Source of the DNA: Campylobacteraceae bacterium
GTDB lineage: Bacteria; Campylobacterota; Campylobacteria; Campylobacterales; Sulfurovaceae
Length of the DNA: 17,097 nt
Direction: 5' to 3'
Assembly (NCBI GenBank): GCA_027023325.1
Contig: JALVVQ010000051.1
Coordinates: forward strand, 1 to 17,097
The first letter of the stretch is position 1. Each line of letters begins with the position of its first letter. The position numbers and the translations under genes are program-made. The notes below the pieces were generated by a model that did no database searches, had not been told where the DNA came from, and was given only the letters and a program-made list of their open reading frames with translations. This document shows, piece after piece, positions 1 through 7,583 of the stretch.

Positions 1-1706
1 ATCCACTCCATCGCGGACTCTAGGGTGATCTCTCTAGGTGTGACCAGCTTGATGGCTTCATCTGCGCCTGAGGTTCTCATGTTGGTCAGTGCTTTTCCTT
101 TGAGTGGGTTGACATCTAGGTCGCCTGGTCTTGCAGACTCACCGATGACCATACCTGAATAGACTTTGTCTTGTGGCTTGATAAACAAAGTACCACGAGC
201 CTGAAGGTTAAAGATAGAGAAGGCTACGGCTTCACCATTGTCCATAGATACCAATGCTCCCGGTGTTCTAGACTCGACCGTACCCGAATAGGCTCTGTAC
301 TCCAAGAATGAGTGGTTCATGATGCCTTCACCTTTGGTGTCGGTCAAAAACTCTGAACGGAAACCTATAAGTCCACGCGCAGGGATCTCAAACTCCAGTC
401 TTACTGTACCGTCTGGCATAGGGTTAAGAGAAGTCATGTTTGCTTTTCTTTTGCCTAGTTTTTCGATGGCAACGCCTTGGAACTCTTCTGGCACATCCAC
501 CACGAGGTGCTCAAATGGCTCCATCTTGACACCATTTTCTTCTTTGGTGACCACCTCTGGACGGGCAAGCATAAACTCAAACCCTTCTCGTCTCATATTT
601 TCTGCCAAAATACCGATCTGGAGTTCGCCACGACCAGATACCTTGAAAGATGCATCTCCCATCGGTTCCATGCGCATAGCGATGTTGGTCTCCATCTCTT
701 TTTCAAGACGCTCTTTGATCTTGTTTGAGGTGACATGTTTGCCTTCTTGGCCGGCCAGTGGGCCATTGTTTACAGACATGATGACTGAAAGTGTAGGCTC
801 TTCCACATGCATAGGATCCAGTGCCACTGGGTTGACAGGATCACAGACTGAGTCACCTACATCAATATCGTTAAATCCAGCGATCGCTACGATATCACCA
901 GCTTCTGCTTCATCAATATCAATACGCTCAAGACCTTTAAATCCGATAAGTTTAGACACTCTTGATTTTGATTTCGCACCACACGATTTTACAAGTAGAT
1001 ACTCATCACCTTTTTTGATCTTACCGTTGAAGATACGCGTAATACCAATACGCCCAACAAAATTGTCAGAGTCCAGTGTAAAGACCTGTGCCTGCGTATC
1101 CGCATCCGGTGAGCCCTGAGGGTAGGGGACTTTGTCAAGTATCGCCTCAAATAGTGGCGTCATATCCTTGTTCTCATCTTCCATCTCCCATTTGGCATAG
1201 CCATCTCTGGCCGCGGCATACAATACAGGGAACTCAAGCTGCTCTTCATTCGCATCCAAAGCCACCAACAGGTCAAAGACCTCATCCATGACTCTATCAG
1301 GATCAGAGCCATCCTTGTCGATCTTGTTGATGACCACGACAGGGATAAGCCCAAATGCAATCGCTTTTTTCAAGACAAATTTAGTCTGAGGCATGACGCC
1401 CTCCTGTGCATCCACAAGAAGCAGTACCCCATCAACCATTTTTAGCACACGCTCTACCTCACCACCAAAGTCGGCGTGACCCGGAGTGTCAATGATATTA
1501 ATTTTGTGATCACCGTAGTTGATCGCAGTGTTTTTGGAGAGGATCGTGATCCCGCGCTCTTTTTCAATATCGTTAGAGTCCATCGCTCTCTCTTCTACCT
1601 CTTGGTGTGCAGCGAAAGTGCCTGACTGTTGGAGAAGTTCGTCTACGAGTGTTGTTTTTCCATGATCGACATGTGCGATCACAGCAATGTTTTTGATTTT
1701 TTGCAT
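1..1706 (-). CDS. typA: Ribosome-associated translational GTPase TypA/BipA (3' end cut by window edge)
   Basis: A TypA/BipA-family translational GTPase, which binds the ribosome and acts in 50S subunit biogenesis and stress adaptation. I translated the minus strand from the ATG at 1704-1706: 568 codons are open to the window edge, ending ..ESAMEW. The family is about 600 residues, so only some 30 C-terminal residues are missing. Visible G motifs are AHVDHGKTT (residues 11-19, P-loop), RGITI (51-55), DTPGH (73-77) and NKID (127-130). Elongation-factor beta-barrel and EF-G-like domains follow, then the TypA-specific C-terminal domain with PARGLIGFRSEF. The start is supported by an AGGA Shine-Dalgarno 7 nt upstream and a TATAAT box further up. 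It is transcribed in the same direction as dgt but has its own promoter. No frameshift seen. Confidence 0.97.
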   Translation of the reverse strand, partial: MQKIKNIAVIAHVDHGKTTLVDELLQQSGTFAAHQEVEERAMDSNDIEKERGITILSKNTAINYGDHKINIIDTPGHADFGGEVERVLKMVDGVLLLVDAQEGVMPQTKFVLKKAIAFGLIPVVVINKIDKDGSDPDRVMDEVFDLLVALDANEEQLEFPVLYAAARDGYAKWEMEDENKDMTPLFEAILDKVPYPQGSPDADTQAQVFTLDSDNFVGRIGITRIFNGKIKKGDEYLLVKSCGAKSKSRVSKLIGFKGLERIDIDEAEAGDIVAIAGFNDIDVGDSVCDPVNPVALDPMHVEEPTLSVIMSVNNGPLAGQEGKHVTSNKIKERLEKEMETNIAMRMEPMGDASFKVSGRGELQIGILAENMRREGFEFMLARPEVVTKEENGVKMEPFEHLVVDVPEEFQGVAIEKLGKRKANMTSLNPMPDGTVRLEFEIPARGLIGFRSEFLTDTKGEGIMNHSFLEYRAYSGTVESRTPGALVSMDNGEAVAFSIFNLQARGTLFIKPQDKVYSGMVIGESARPGDLDVNPLKGKALTNMRTSGADEAIKLVTPREITLESAMEW

Positions 1707-1711
1707 ATATT

Positions 1712-1766
1712 TTCCTATAGTGAAGTGTTTGAGACACCTCTATTCACTGTATTTTCGCGCATTATA
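1712..1766 (-). promoter_or_regulatory. typA promoter and ribosome binding site
   Basis: On the minus strand a perfect TATAAT (plus-strand ATTATA, 1761-1766) lies about 55 nt before the typA ATG, and an AGGA Shine-Dalgarno precedes the ATG by 7 nt. I see no -35 box, which is usual for Campylobacterota vegetative promoters. The predicted leader is roughly 48 nt. The rest of the 120-bp dgt-typA gap (1707-1826) holds only a weak 6-bp inverted repeat (1786-1791 with 1813-1818). Confidence 0.55.
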
Positions 1767-1826
1767 TCTAAAATTTCTTCTAATTGTCTCCTATGGGCGG
1801 CCTAGACTGCTGGGAGACTGTCCGAT

Positions 1827-2930
1827 TCAATGCGAAAACCCACTGAGCTCATGATACATTTTCAAGGCATATCTGTCTGTCATAGAAGCAATATAGTCTG
1901 CCACGACTCTATGGGTGGCTCTCACTTCCAATAGGGCTTTTTGTCTAGGGGGCAAAAGATTTGTCTCCTCCATATAGGCACGGTATAGACCCCTAATACA
2001 CTGCTTGCCCGCATACATTTTACTGACAATCTCTTCATGCCGGTAGAGCTTGTTAAAAAGCAGTTTCTTCAGCCTCTTGAGTTCAGTGGCTGTCTCTCGG
2101 GAAAAACCTACAGGCAGAGGCACTGTAGCCTCTAGGCTGGCAGCAATCGGTGTCTCTCGACGATAGTGAGTCGCCCCCTCTGTACTATGTGTGATAAAAT
2201 CCTCCACCAATAGCTTGATCAATCCCGCGACAAAACGATGCCTGTAGAGATGTTCCTTTCTCCCGATTCCTTCTGCTTGCACCATGGCATCCACCCTCAG
2301 GCAGAGAGGATCTTCAAGCAAATCATCAAAGGAGATCAGTCCGACTTTGATCCCATCATCAATATCATGTGAAGTATAAGCAATCTCATCCGCATGATCG
2401 ACCACCATCGCTTCCAGAGAGGGGTGTTTCTCCAGATCAAACCGTCCGTCTAGACCTTCCAAGAAAGGTTTCTTATAAGGATAAGAATGTTTCAATACCC
2501 CTTCGAGTGTGGCGAAGGTAAGATTAAGTCCGTCAAACTCCTTGTAGCGTTTTTCCAATTTGGTCAACACCCTAAAGGACTGAAAATTATGCTCAAATCC
2601 CAGGGTATGACCATCTGCTTTGAGCAAGTAATCAAGCTCATCTCCACCCACATGTCCAAAAGGCGTATGCCCCAGATCATGTGACAGTGCAATCACTTCT
2701 GAAAGTGTTTCATTGAGCCCCAGCATCCGTGACAGAGTACGGGCAATCTGGCTCACCTCCAACGAGTGGGTCAAACGGGTACGGAAATAATCTCCCTCGT
2801 GGTTGAGAAACACCTGCGTCTTGTACTCCAGTCTACGAAAAGAACTACAGTGGATCACCCTGTCTCTGTCTCTGGAGTAGGGATCACGAAAATCCTCTAC
2901 AAAGGTATGAAATCGCTGTTGTGGTTCCAT
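1827..2930 (-). CDS. dgt: HD-domain deoxyguanosinetriphosphate triphosphohydrolase (dGTPase-like)
   Basis: A cytoplasmic HD-superfamily enzyme of the dGTPase family, which cleaves dGTP or other dNTPs to the nucleoside plus triphosphate and so adjusts dNTP pools. The 367-residue protein has the family N-terminus (PYSRDRDRVIHCSSFRRLEYKT region), RLTHS with metal ligand His55, SHDLGHTPFGH with His84-Asp85, and DHADEIAY with Asp181, completing the H..HD..D metal site. The length fits the shorter bacterial dGTPase-like subgroup. The ATG at 2930 has an AGGA Shine-Dalgarno 8 nt upstream. It diverges from thyX across a 56-bp gap, pairing two enzymes that act on deoxynucleotide supply. True substrate preference cannot be read from sequence. 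Confidence 0.94.
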   Translation of the reverse strand: MEPQQRFHTFVEDFRDPYSRDRDRVIHCSSFRRLEYKTQVFLNHEGDYFRTRLTHSLEVSQIARTLSRMLGLNETLSEVIALSHDLGHTPFGHVGGDELDYLLKADGHTLGFEHNFQSFRVLTKLEKRYKEFDGLNLTFATLEGVLKHSYPYKKPFLEGLDGRFDLEKHPSLEAMVVDHADEIAYTSHDIDDGIKVGLISFDDLLEDPLCLRVDAMVQAEGIGRKEHLYRHRFVAGLIKLLVEDFITHSTEGATHYRRETPIAASLEATVPLPVGFSRETATELKRLKKLLFNKLYRHEEIVSKMYAGKQCIRGLYRAYMEETNLLPPRQKALLEVRATHRVVADYIASMTDRYALKMYHELSGFSH

Positions 2931-2951
2931 TAATACTATCCTGAATAATTT

Positions 2952-2960
2952 TGCTATAAT
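2952..2960 (+). promoter_or_regulatory. Extended -10 promoter of thyX
   Basis: TGCTATAAT is a perfect extended -10 (TGn plus TATAAT at 2955-2960). No -35 is recognisable at the expected distance. The predicted transcription start near 2967 lies downstream of the possible TTG start at 2960, which argues for the ATG at 2987 as the thyX start. Confidence 0.65.
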
Positions 2961-2986
2961 TGTACCAAAATTACACGGTGTGCCCC

Positions 2987-3823
2987 ATGACCCAAACCCA
3001 AATGTACCACATTACCTATCAAAAACCAAAAGTCTCCCTCCTGCAAGAAGCAGGGCTAGGCGTGGCTGAGATCGCTGCCCGCACCTGCTATGACAGCTTT
3101 GAAAACTCTGAAAATGCCTGTATCAAGGAGGCGATGGAGCATCTCGATACCCAGGCTATCAATAAGATCGAGGATTCAGAACTCCTCTCCAATCTCGCCT
3201 GGGTACACCATCACCATTCTATCATCGAACATGCTACGCTTAGCTTTTTGGTACAAGGTACCAGCCGTGGTGTCTTGCAAGAGCATGCCCGTCACAGGAT
3301 CCAGTCCATCTCTGTACGCTCTACCCGCTACACCATGTCTGGTATCATCAATGCTTTTATCGCTTCATTTGAAGCGGAGGATGGCTTTGAATTTTTTCTA
3401 GAGAAACTATTGGCACTGGATATGTTTGTGATCATCGATCTAGCGTATCTAGCCATAGAGATCCGTGCAATCTACGACAAGCTCCTCTTCCAGTATCACA
3501 GAGACAGCACCTTTGTCCAGAATGCTGTAGCAAAATCATCACTGCCCTTTTTGGAAGTACATAAAGGAGATGCCCAAGGACTCTTTGAGGCACTTCAACA
3601 TGGCAAAAAAAAGCGTAATGTAGGAGACGGCTTCAAACACATCGTCTCCGACAATTGGAAAGTAGATATGGTAGTCACCTTCAATATCCGCAGTCTCAAA
3701 AACTATTTTGATCTTCGAGACAGTGGGGCGGCCTGGTTTCAGATACGTTGGCTGGCCGAAGAGATGAAGCGTGTCACGCCCTTAAAATATCTAAGACTTA
3801 TTGACAAGAAACATAAAAAATAA
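2987..3823 (+). CDS. thyX: FAD-dependent thymidylate synthase ThyX
   Basis: Flavin-dependent thymidylate synthase: methylates dUMP to dTMP using methylene-tetrahydrofolate, with FAD and NAD(P)H as reductant. From the ATG at 2987 the protein has 278 residues. It carries the ThyX signature RHRX7S (Arg102-His103-Arg104 to Ser112, within RHRIQSISVRSTRY), the upstream HHSIIEHATLSF segment and the C-terminal NIRSLKNYFDLR / WFQIRWLAEEM segment that binds dUMP and FAD. It is longer than most ThyX proteins (about 200-250 residues); the surplus lies between the RHR motif and the C-terminal motif. No strong Shine-Dalgarno is visible. The in-frame TTG at 2960 would precede the predicted transcript. The L,D-transpeptidase gene begins 15 nt after the stop, so they are probably co-transcribed. 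Confidence 0.95.
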   Translation: MTQTQMYHITYQKPKVSLLQEAGLGVAEIAARTCYDSFENSENACIKEAMEHLDTQAINKIEDSELLSNLAWVHHHHSIIEHATLSFLVQGTSRGVLQEHARHRIQSISVRSTRYTMSGIINAFIASFEAEDGFEFFLEKLLALDMFVIIDLAYLAIEIRAIYDKLLFQYHRDSTFVQNAVAKSSLPFLEVHKGDAQGLFEALQHGKKKRNVGDGFKHIVSDNWKVDMVVTFNIRSLKNYFDLRDSGAAWFQIRWLAEEMKRVTPLKYLRLIDKKHKK

Positions 3824-3838
3824 CCAAAGGAATACCTC

Positions 3839-5521
3839 GTGAAACTACTAAAACTTACGCTTACGCTATTTTTTCTATTTCAATCACTCTCTGCGGAAAG
3901 TCTTCCAGATATCAAAAACAGTATACCAGTCTATATCAAAGCGGGGAGCAGGATTACTGTCAATGCCCTCTACAAAGCCAATGACTACCAACCCCTCTGG
4001 ACAGGTCAAAACAATGCCACGCAGTTTGCACAGCTAATCGAAGCTCTGGGTGACCCATTGTTTAACTACAAATATAAACAGTTCAATCAAGACAAAATCA
4101 TTGATCTGGCTTTTGATATAGACAGTGGGGCGACCTCGCAAGAGAACCTTGCCAAACTGGATATCCTTGCGACTGAGAGTTATTTAAATCTGATCTATTT
4201 TATCCGTAGAGGGGACGTGGACTGGGAACTGGTCAAACGAAAGCTTCATGGACTCAAAGCGGCACAGGACGTCCGTGCTACCTGGGAAATTCATCCAAAG
4301 CCTATGCCTGCCACAGGCAGCATACTTCAGTCTATACAACAGAGAGATATTGCCCAGTACCTTCAGTCCATCCTGCCCCTCATAGATCAATACAAGCCAT
4401 TGATTACTATGCTTGAACGCTATAGAAATATGCCCAAATTCTCTAAAATCCCTTTTGGTAAAACACTCAAGCATGGTAGGACAGACAGCCGTATCAGAAC
4501 TATCAAGAAACTGCTACAGTTTACTGGTGACTTTCCCAGAAATGAGAGTGCCGGTACGGGCTATACCAAGAGCCTTTCTGCTGCTATCTCCCAATTCAAA
4601 GAACGCTTCAATCTTGCCAAGGGTGACTATATAGATAACAAAGTAATCAAGTACCTCAACACAACCAAGGCAGCCTATATCAAAAAGATTATTACCAACC
4701 TGGATATGCTCAAGCTTCAACCCCATCGTTTTGAGGCAGATCATGTCCAGATCAATGTGCCAGAGTTCAGGCTCAGATATTATCAGGGTGGCACAGAAGC
4801 ATTACGAAGTGATATCATCGTGGGGCGCATAGACAGACCCACACCACTCTTTAGTGATAAGATCGAATATATGGTACTCAATCCTACTTGGACGATCACA
4901 GATAATTTAGTTAAAAGAGACCTTATTCCCGTGCTAAAAGAGCACCCTAACTACCTTAAAGAAAATAACATTCGTGTCTTTACCTCCTACAAAAAAGGTG
5001 CCAAAGAGTCACCTCTTGATCTACAAAAACTCTTTAGCTATGAGCACAGCAAAAAACATGTACCTTACCGCTTTGTACAGTATCCAAGTGCAAAAAATGC
5101 TTTAGGTCGTGTGAAATTTATGTTCCCCAATAAGTATGCTGTTTATCTCCATGATACCGACAACAAGTCACTTTTCAAATATAGGTATCGTGTATATAGT
5201 TCCGGCTGTATGCGTGTGCAAAGACCCTATGACTTTATGTATGCACTGCTCAATAATGCGGGCAATAGTTATTCGGAATCCAGTTTGCAAGAGATATTTG
5301 ACAGCAATAAACCTACTACTATCCGACTAAAACGCGCTATTCCTGTGCATGTACTCTACCAGACTGTCAGAAGAGACAACGGAAGAGACTACTTCTTCTA
5401 TGATGTCTATATGTATGAGCAGATCGTCTATGAATCTACTGCCGGACATAAAAAATCCTCTTTCCGTGTACCAGAGAAGCGATTGACAAAGATTGAGAGA
5501 ATCGGGGCAAGGATCAGATAA
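3839..5521 (+). CDS. Periplasmic L,D-transpeptidase, YcbB/LdtD type
   Basis: A predicted exported L,D-transpeptidase that makes 3-3 peptidoglycan cross-links or attaches partners to the peptide stem. The 560-residue protein begins with a signal peptide (KLLKL, then a hydrophobic LTLFFLFQSLSA stretch, cleavage near Ala19). A helical scaffold domain follows (about 30-200), then a peptidoglycan-binding-like domain (about 215-275), then the YkuD catalytic domain (about 303-470). The active-site signature is YLHDT (His438) followed by SSGCMRV, nucleophile Cys457 and Arg459. LNPTWTITDNLVKRDLIP matches the YcbB-family catalytic core. The GTG start has an AAAGGA Shine-Dalgarno 7 nt upstream. The stop codon directly abuts the stop of convergent ruvC with no spacer. 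Substrate and partner are not determinable here. Confidence 0.9.
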   Translation: MKLLKLTLTLFFLFQSLSAESLPDIKNSIPVYIKAGSRITVNALYKANDYQPLWTGQNNATQFAQLIEALGDPLFNYKYKQFNQDKIIDLAFDIDSGATSQENLAKLDILATESYLNLIYFIRRGDVDWELVKRKLHGLKAAQDVRATWEIHPKPMPATGSILQSIQQRDIAQYLQSILPLIDQYKPLITMLERYRNMPKFSKIPFGKTLKHGRTDSRIRTIKKLLQFTGDFPRNESAGTGYTKSLSAAISQFKERFNLAKGDYIDNKVIKYLNTTKAAYIKKIITNLDMLKLQPHRFEADHVQINVPEFRLRYYQGGTEALRSDIIVGRIDRPTPLFSDKIEYMVLNPTWTITDNLVKRDLIPVLKEHPNYLKENNIRVFTSYKKGAKESPLDLQKLFSYEHSKKHVPYRFVQYPSAKNALGRVKFMFPNKYAVYLHDTDNKSLFKYRYRVYSSGCMRVQRPYDFMYALLNNAGNSYSESSLQEIFDSNKPTTIRLKRAIPVHVLYQTVRRDNGRDYFFYDVYMYEQIVYESTAGHKKSSFRVPEKRLTKIERIGARIR

Positions 5522-5998
5522 TTACTTTCTAATCTTGACCCTTTGTGCATGGGTAATGGCGATTGCCATTGCATCAGTGATATCCAAGGGTTTAATCTCT
5601 TTTTTAATTCCCAACAAACGCTTGACCATAAAGGCGACTTGCTCTTTGGCCGCTTTGCCATTGCCAGTAATCGCTTTTTTGACCTGTAGTGGGGTATATT
5701 CATAAAAATACCCCACCTCCTGCAACATCTTCAGACTTAGAGCCCCTCTGATCTGTGCCAGCTTGAGTACGCTCTGCGGATTATAGGCAAAAAAGATATC
5801 TTCGATAGCCACCTCATCTATCTGATTGGTTTTGAGAATAATATCTATCCCCTCCATCAGCTCTACGATCTGCTCTTGAAGTAGCTTGCTCTTAATCTTC
5901 AATACACCCGCTTCTACCAGTTGATACTTGTGCCCATAGAAATCCAGTACGCAGTAACCAAGATTTCGACTTCCGGGGTCTATACCTAAAATTTTCAT
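5522..5998 (-). CDS. ruvC: Holliday junction endodeoxyribonuclease RuvC
   Basis: RuvC resolves Holliday junctions with RuvAB during recombinational repair. The 158-residue protein matches family length and has all four acidic metal ligands: Asp7 (ILGIDPGSRNLGY), Glu66 (VAIEDIFF), Asp139 and Asp142 (LDITDAMAIAITHA). TPLQVKKAITGNGKAAKEQV is the conserved DNA-binding basic segment. The ATG at 5996-5998 has AAGG 5 nt upstream, and its first codons overlap a DnaA box. The gene diverges from dnaA across oriC1. The ruvC-dnaA-dnaN order is typical of Campylobacterota outside Helicobacteraceae. Its last codon abuts the transpeptidase gene tail to tail. Confidence 0.97.
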   Translation of the reverse strand: MKILGIDPGSRNLGYCVLDFYGHKYQLVEAGVLKIKSKLLQEQIVELMEGIDIILKTNQIDEVAIEDIFFAYNPQSVLKLAQIRGALSLKMLQEVGYFYEYTPLQVKKAITGNGKAAKEQVAFMVKRLLGIKKEIKPLDITDAMAIAITHAQRVKIRK

Positions 5999-6117
5999 TC
6001 ACACCTTTGTTCACATGTTAAAAAGTTTATTCACATTACTTTTTTTGCCCTATTTTAGCACAATTGCGATAAAATAATAAAAGTTATTCACATACTACTA
6101 TCAATTACTGTGAATAG
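5995..6117. other. oriC1: upstream DnaA-box cluster of a bipartite origin
   Basis: Five 9-mers with the Campylobacterota DnaA core TTCAC at positions 4-8 lie in 123 bp between ruvC and dnaA. On the plus strand: TCATTCACA (5995-6003), TTGTTCACA (6007-6015), TTATTCACA (6027-6035) and TTATTCACA (6084-6092). On the minus strand: CTATTCACA (6109-6117). The first equals the H. pylori DnaA box and covers the ruvC start codon. The sequence between boxes is A/T-rich (TAAAATAATAAAAG at 6070-6083). CTACTA (6095-6100) follows the fourth box by 2 nt, resembling a short DnaA-trio. The boxes also overlap the likely dnaA and ruvC promoters, so DnaA may control both genes. Origin activity is inferred from this pattern and the gene order. 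Confidence 0.85.
6052..6060 (-). promoter_or_regulatory. Candidate extended -10 promoter of ruvC
   Basis: On the minus strand the sequence reads TGCTAAAAT (-10 hexamer at 6052-6057), an extended -10 with one mismatch to TATAAT. The predicted start lies about 47 nt before the ruvC ATG, so two or three oriC1 boxes fall in or near the transcript leader. No -35 seen. Confidence 0.4.
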
Positions 6118-6135
6118 ATACGCAAAAGGGTCACT

Positions 6136-7464
6136 ATGAGTATTGGAAAATCTGTTCTGACTGAACTGAAAAAAGAGATTAACAAAAATGAATATCAACG
6201 CTATATTAAAAATTTGCACTATGATGAAATACATTCAAGAAGCGACAGAGCTATTTTTACCACTCCTAATATCATCGTAGCCAAATGGATTAAAACCAAG
6301 TACAGAGAGAAGATAGCACATCTTTTTGAAATACAAGGAGGTATCAAACCTCAAGTGGAAATCGTCGTAGGAAAAATTGATACAAAAACCAAAAAAAGAA
6401 TTCAGATAAAAGAGCATAAGAATACTCCCAAAAGTACTCACCTTAACCCCTCTTTTACCTTCGAAAGCTTTATTGTCGGAAGTTCCAACCAGTTTGCCTA
6501 TACGACAGCTAAATCTGTAGCGGAAAAGCCTGGCATGCAGTACAACCCACTCTTTCTTTATGGCGGTGTGGGCTTGGGGAAAACTCACTTGCTTCAGGCC
6601 ATAGGCAATGACCAAGTAGCCCAAGGCAAAAAAGTAATCTATACCACGCTTGAGCAGTTTATGAACAAGTATATCTCACATATCAAATCACAGACGATGG
6701 ATAGATTTAGAGAGCATTTTAGAGAGTGTGATCTACTTCTGATCGATGATATACAATTCCTGAGTCGCAAAGAACAGACACAGGAGGAATTTTTCCATAC
6801 CTTCAATGAACTCCATCAGGCAAAAAAACAGATCGTCATTACCTCAGACAGACAGCCCAATCAAATAGCCGGTTTGGTAGATAGACTCAAAAGCCGTTTT
6901 GAATGGGGACTGATGGCGGATATACAACCTCCTGAATTAGAAACAAAAATTGCTATTATTGAAAAAAAATGTGAGCTTGATGGTATTAAACTGGGCAATG
7001 ACATTATCCACTATATCGCTACCAATATGGGTAACAATATCCGTGAAATCGAAGGTACATTGATCAAACTCAATGCTATGAGCAGCATGCTCAACCAAAA
7101 TATTACACTAGAATTTACAAAAACTACCATCAAAGACCAACTCAAAGAAAAACATGAAAATATCAGTATTGATGATATCGTTAAAATTATTTCTAAAGAG
7201 ATGAATGTCAAACCCTCAGACATCAAATCAAAAAAGCGTACCAGAAATGTGGTCAATGCCCGACGCATCGTCATCTATCTGGCACGAAACCTCACACCCA
7301 ACTCTATGCCTCAAATCGCTCAATATGTCGGGATGAAAGACCATACAGCCATCTCTCATGCTATGAAGAAAATCAATGAAATCATAGAGAATGACGAAAA
7401 CTTCAAAGTACTCCTTGAAGAGCTCTCCAATAAGATAGGAACAAGTCCAAAGGAAAATGAATAA
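6136..7464 (+). CDS. dnaA: Chromosomal replication initiator DnaA
   Basis: ATP-dependent initiator that binds DnaA boxes and opens the origin. The 442-residue protein has the four DnaA domains: an N-terminal interaction domain (1 to about 80), a short linker (about 81-105), the AAA+ core and a C-terminal DNA-binding domain. The core carries Walker A GGVGLGKT (143-150) and Walker B LLIDD (201-205). In the C-terminal domain the signature helix VGMKDHTAISHAMKKI (398-413) differs from the E. coli GRDHTTVLHACRKI form, as expected for a protein reading TTCAC-core boxes. The ATG is preceded by AAAGGG with 5-nt spacing. Box clusters lie on both sides of the gene. Confidence 0.98.
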   Translation: MSIGKSVLTELKKEINKNEYQRYIKNLHYDEIHSRSDRAIFTTPNIIVAKWIKTKYREKIAHLFEIQGGIKPQVEIVVGKIDTKTKKRIQIKEHKNTPKSTHLNPSFTFESFIVGSSNQFAYTTAKSVAEKPGMQYNPLFLYGGVGLGKTHLLQAIGNDQVAQGKKVIYTTLEQFMNKYISHIKSQTMDRFREHFRECDLLLIDDIQFLSRKEQTQEEFFHTFNELHQAKKQIVITSDRQPNQIAGLVDRLKSRFEWGLMADIQPPELETKIAIIEKKCELDGIKLGNDIIHYIATNMGNNIREIEGTLIKLNAMSSMLNQNITLEFTKTTIKDQLKEKHENISIDDIVKIISKEMNVKPSDIKSKKRTRNVVNARRIVIYLARNLTPNSMPQIAQYVGMKDHTAISHAMKKINEIIENDENFKVLLEELSNKIGTSPKENE

Positions 7465-7472
7465 AAAAAAGA

Positions 7473-7478
7473 TATAAT
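7473..7478 (+). promoter_or_regulatory. Candidate -10 for dnaN inside oriC2
   Basis: A perfect TATAAT begins 9 nt after the dnaA stop codon and would give a leader of about 138 nt for dnaN, spanning all oriC2 elements. No -35 or TGn extension is visible. The sequence is also simply A/T-rich origin DNA, so the assignment is weak. The dnaN ribosome binding site is GAGGGAG at 7611-7617. Confidence 0.35.
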
Positions 7479-7549
7479 TTTAAGAGTGAAAAGATGTGAA
7501 TAAATAAAATAGAAATGATTATGGAAACAATCCGTTACCAGCGTATCTA

Positions 7550-7583
7550 TAGTAGGTTTTCACGAATTCACTGTAACCTACTA
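7550..7583. repeat. 9-bp inverted repeat enclosing two DnaA core sites
   Basis: TAGTAGGTT (7550-7558) and AACCTACTA (7575-7583) are perfect reverse complements around a 16-nt interior. The interior holds two direct TTCAC cores (7559-7563, 7567-7571) around GAAT. It could form a cruciform or hairpin, or be a symmetric loading site. It lacks the T-run of an intrinsic terminator. Confidence 0.7.

Noticed and set aside
319..1360. Plus-strand open frames across typA, up to 266 codons, as separate genes.
   Set aside because: They lie antisense to a clear typA frame, show no family motifs and have no convincing start signals.
1743..1747. An isolated TTCAC core in the typA leader as a DnaA box.
   Set aside because: Single 5-mer far from the origin clusters; such matches occur by chance throughout the window.
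1786..1818. Inverted repeat GTCTCC/GGAGAC in the dgt-typA gap as a dgt terminator.
   Set aside because: Only 6 bp with a 21-nt loop and no T-run on the minus strand; not enough to call.
2960..2986. A TTG start for thyX, giving 9 extra residues.
   Set aside because: The TTG overlaps the end of the extended -10 box, so it lies upstream of the predicted transcript start.
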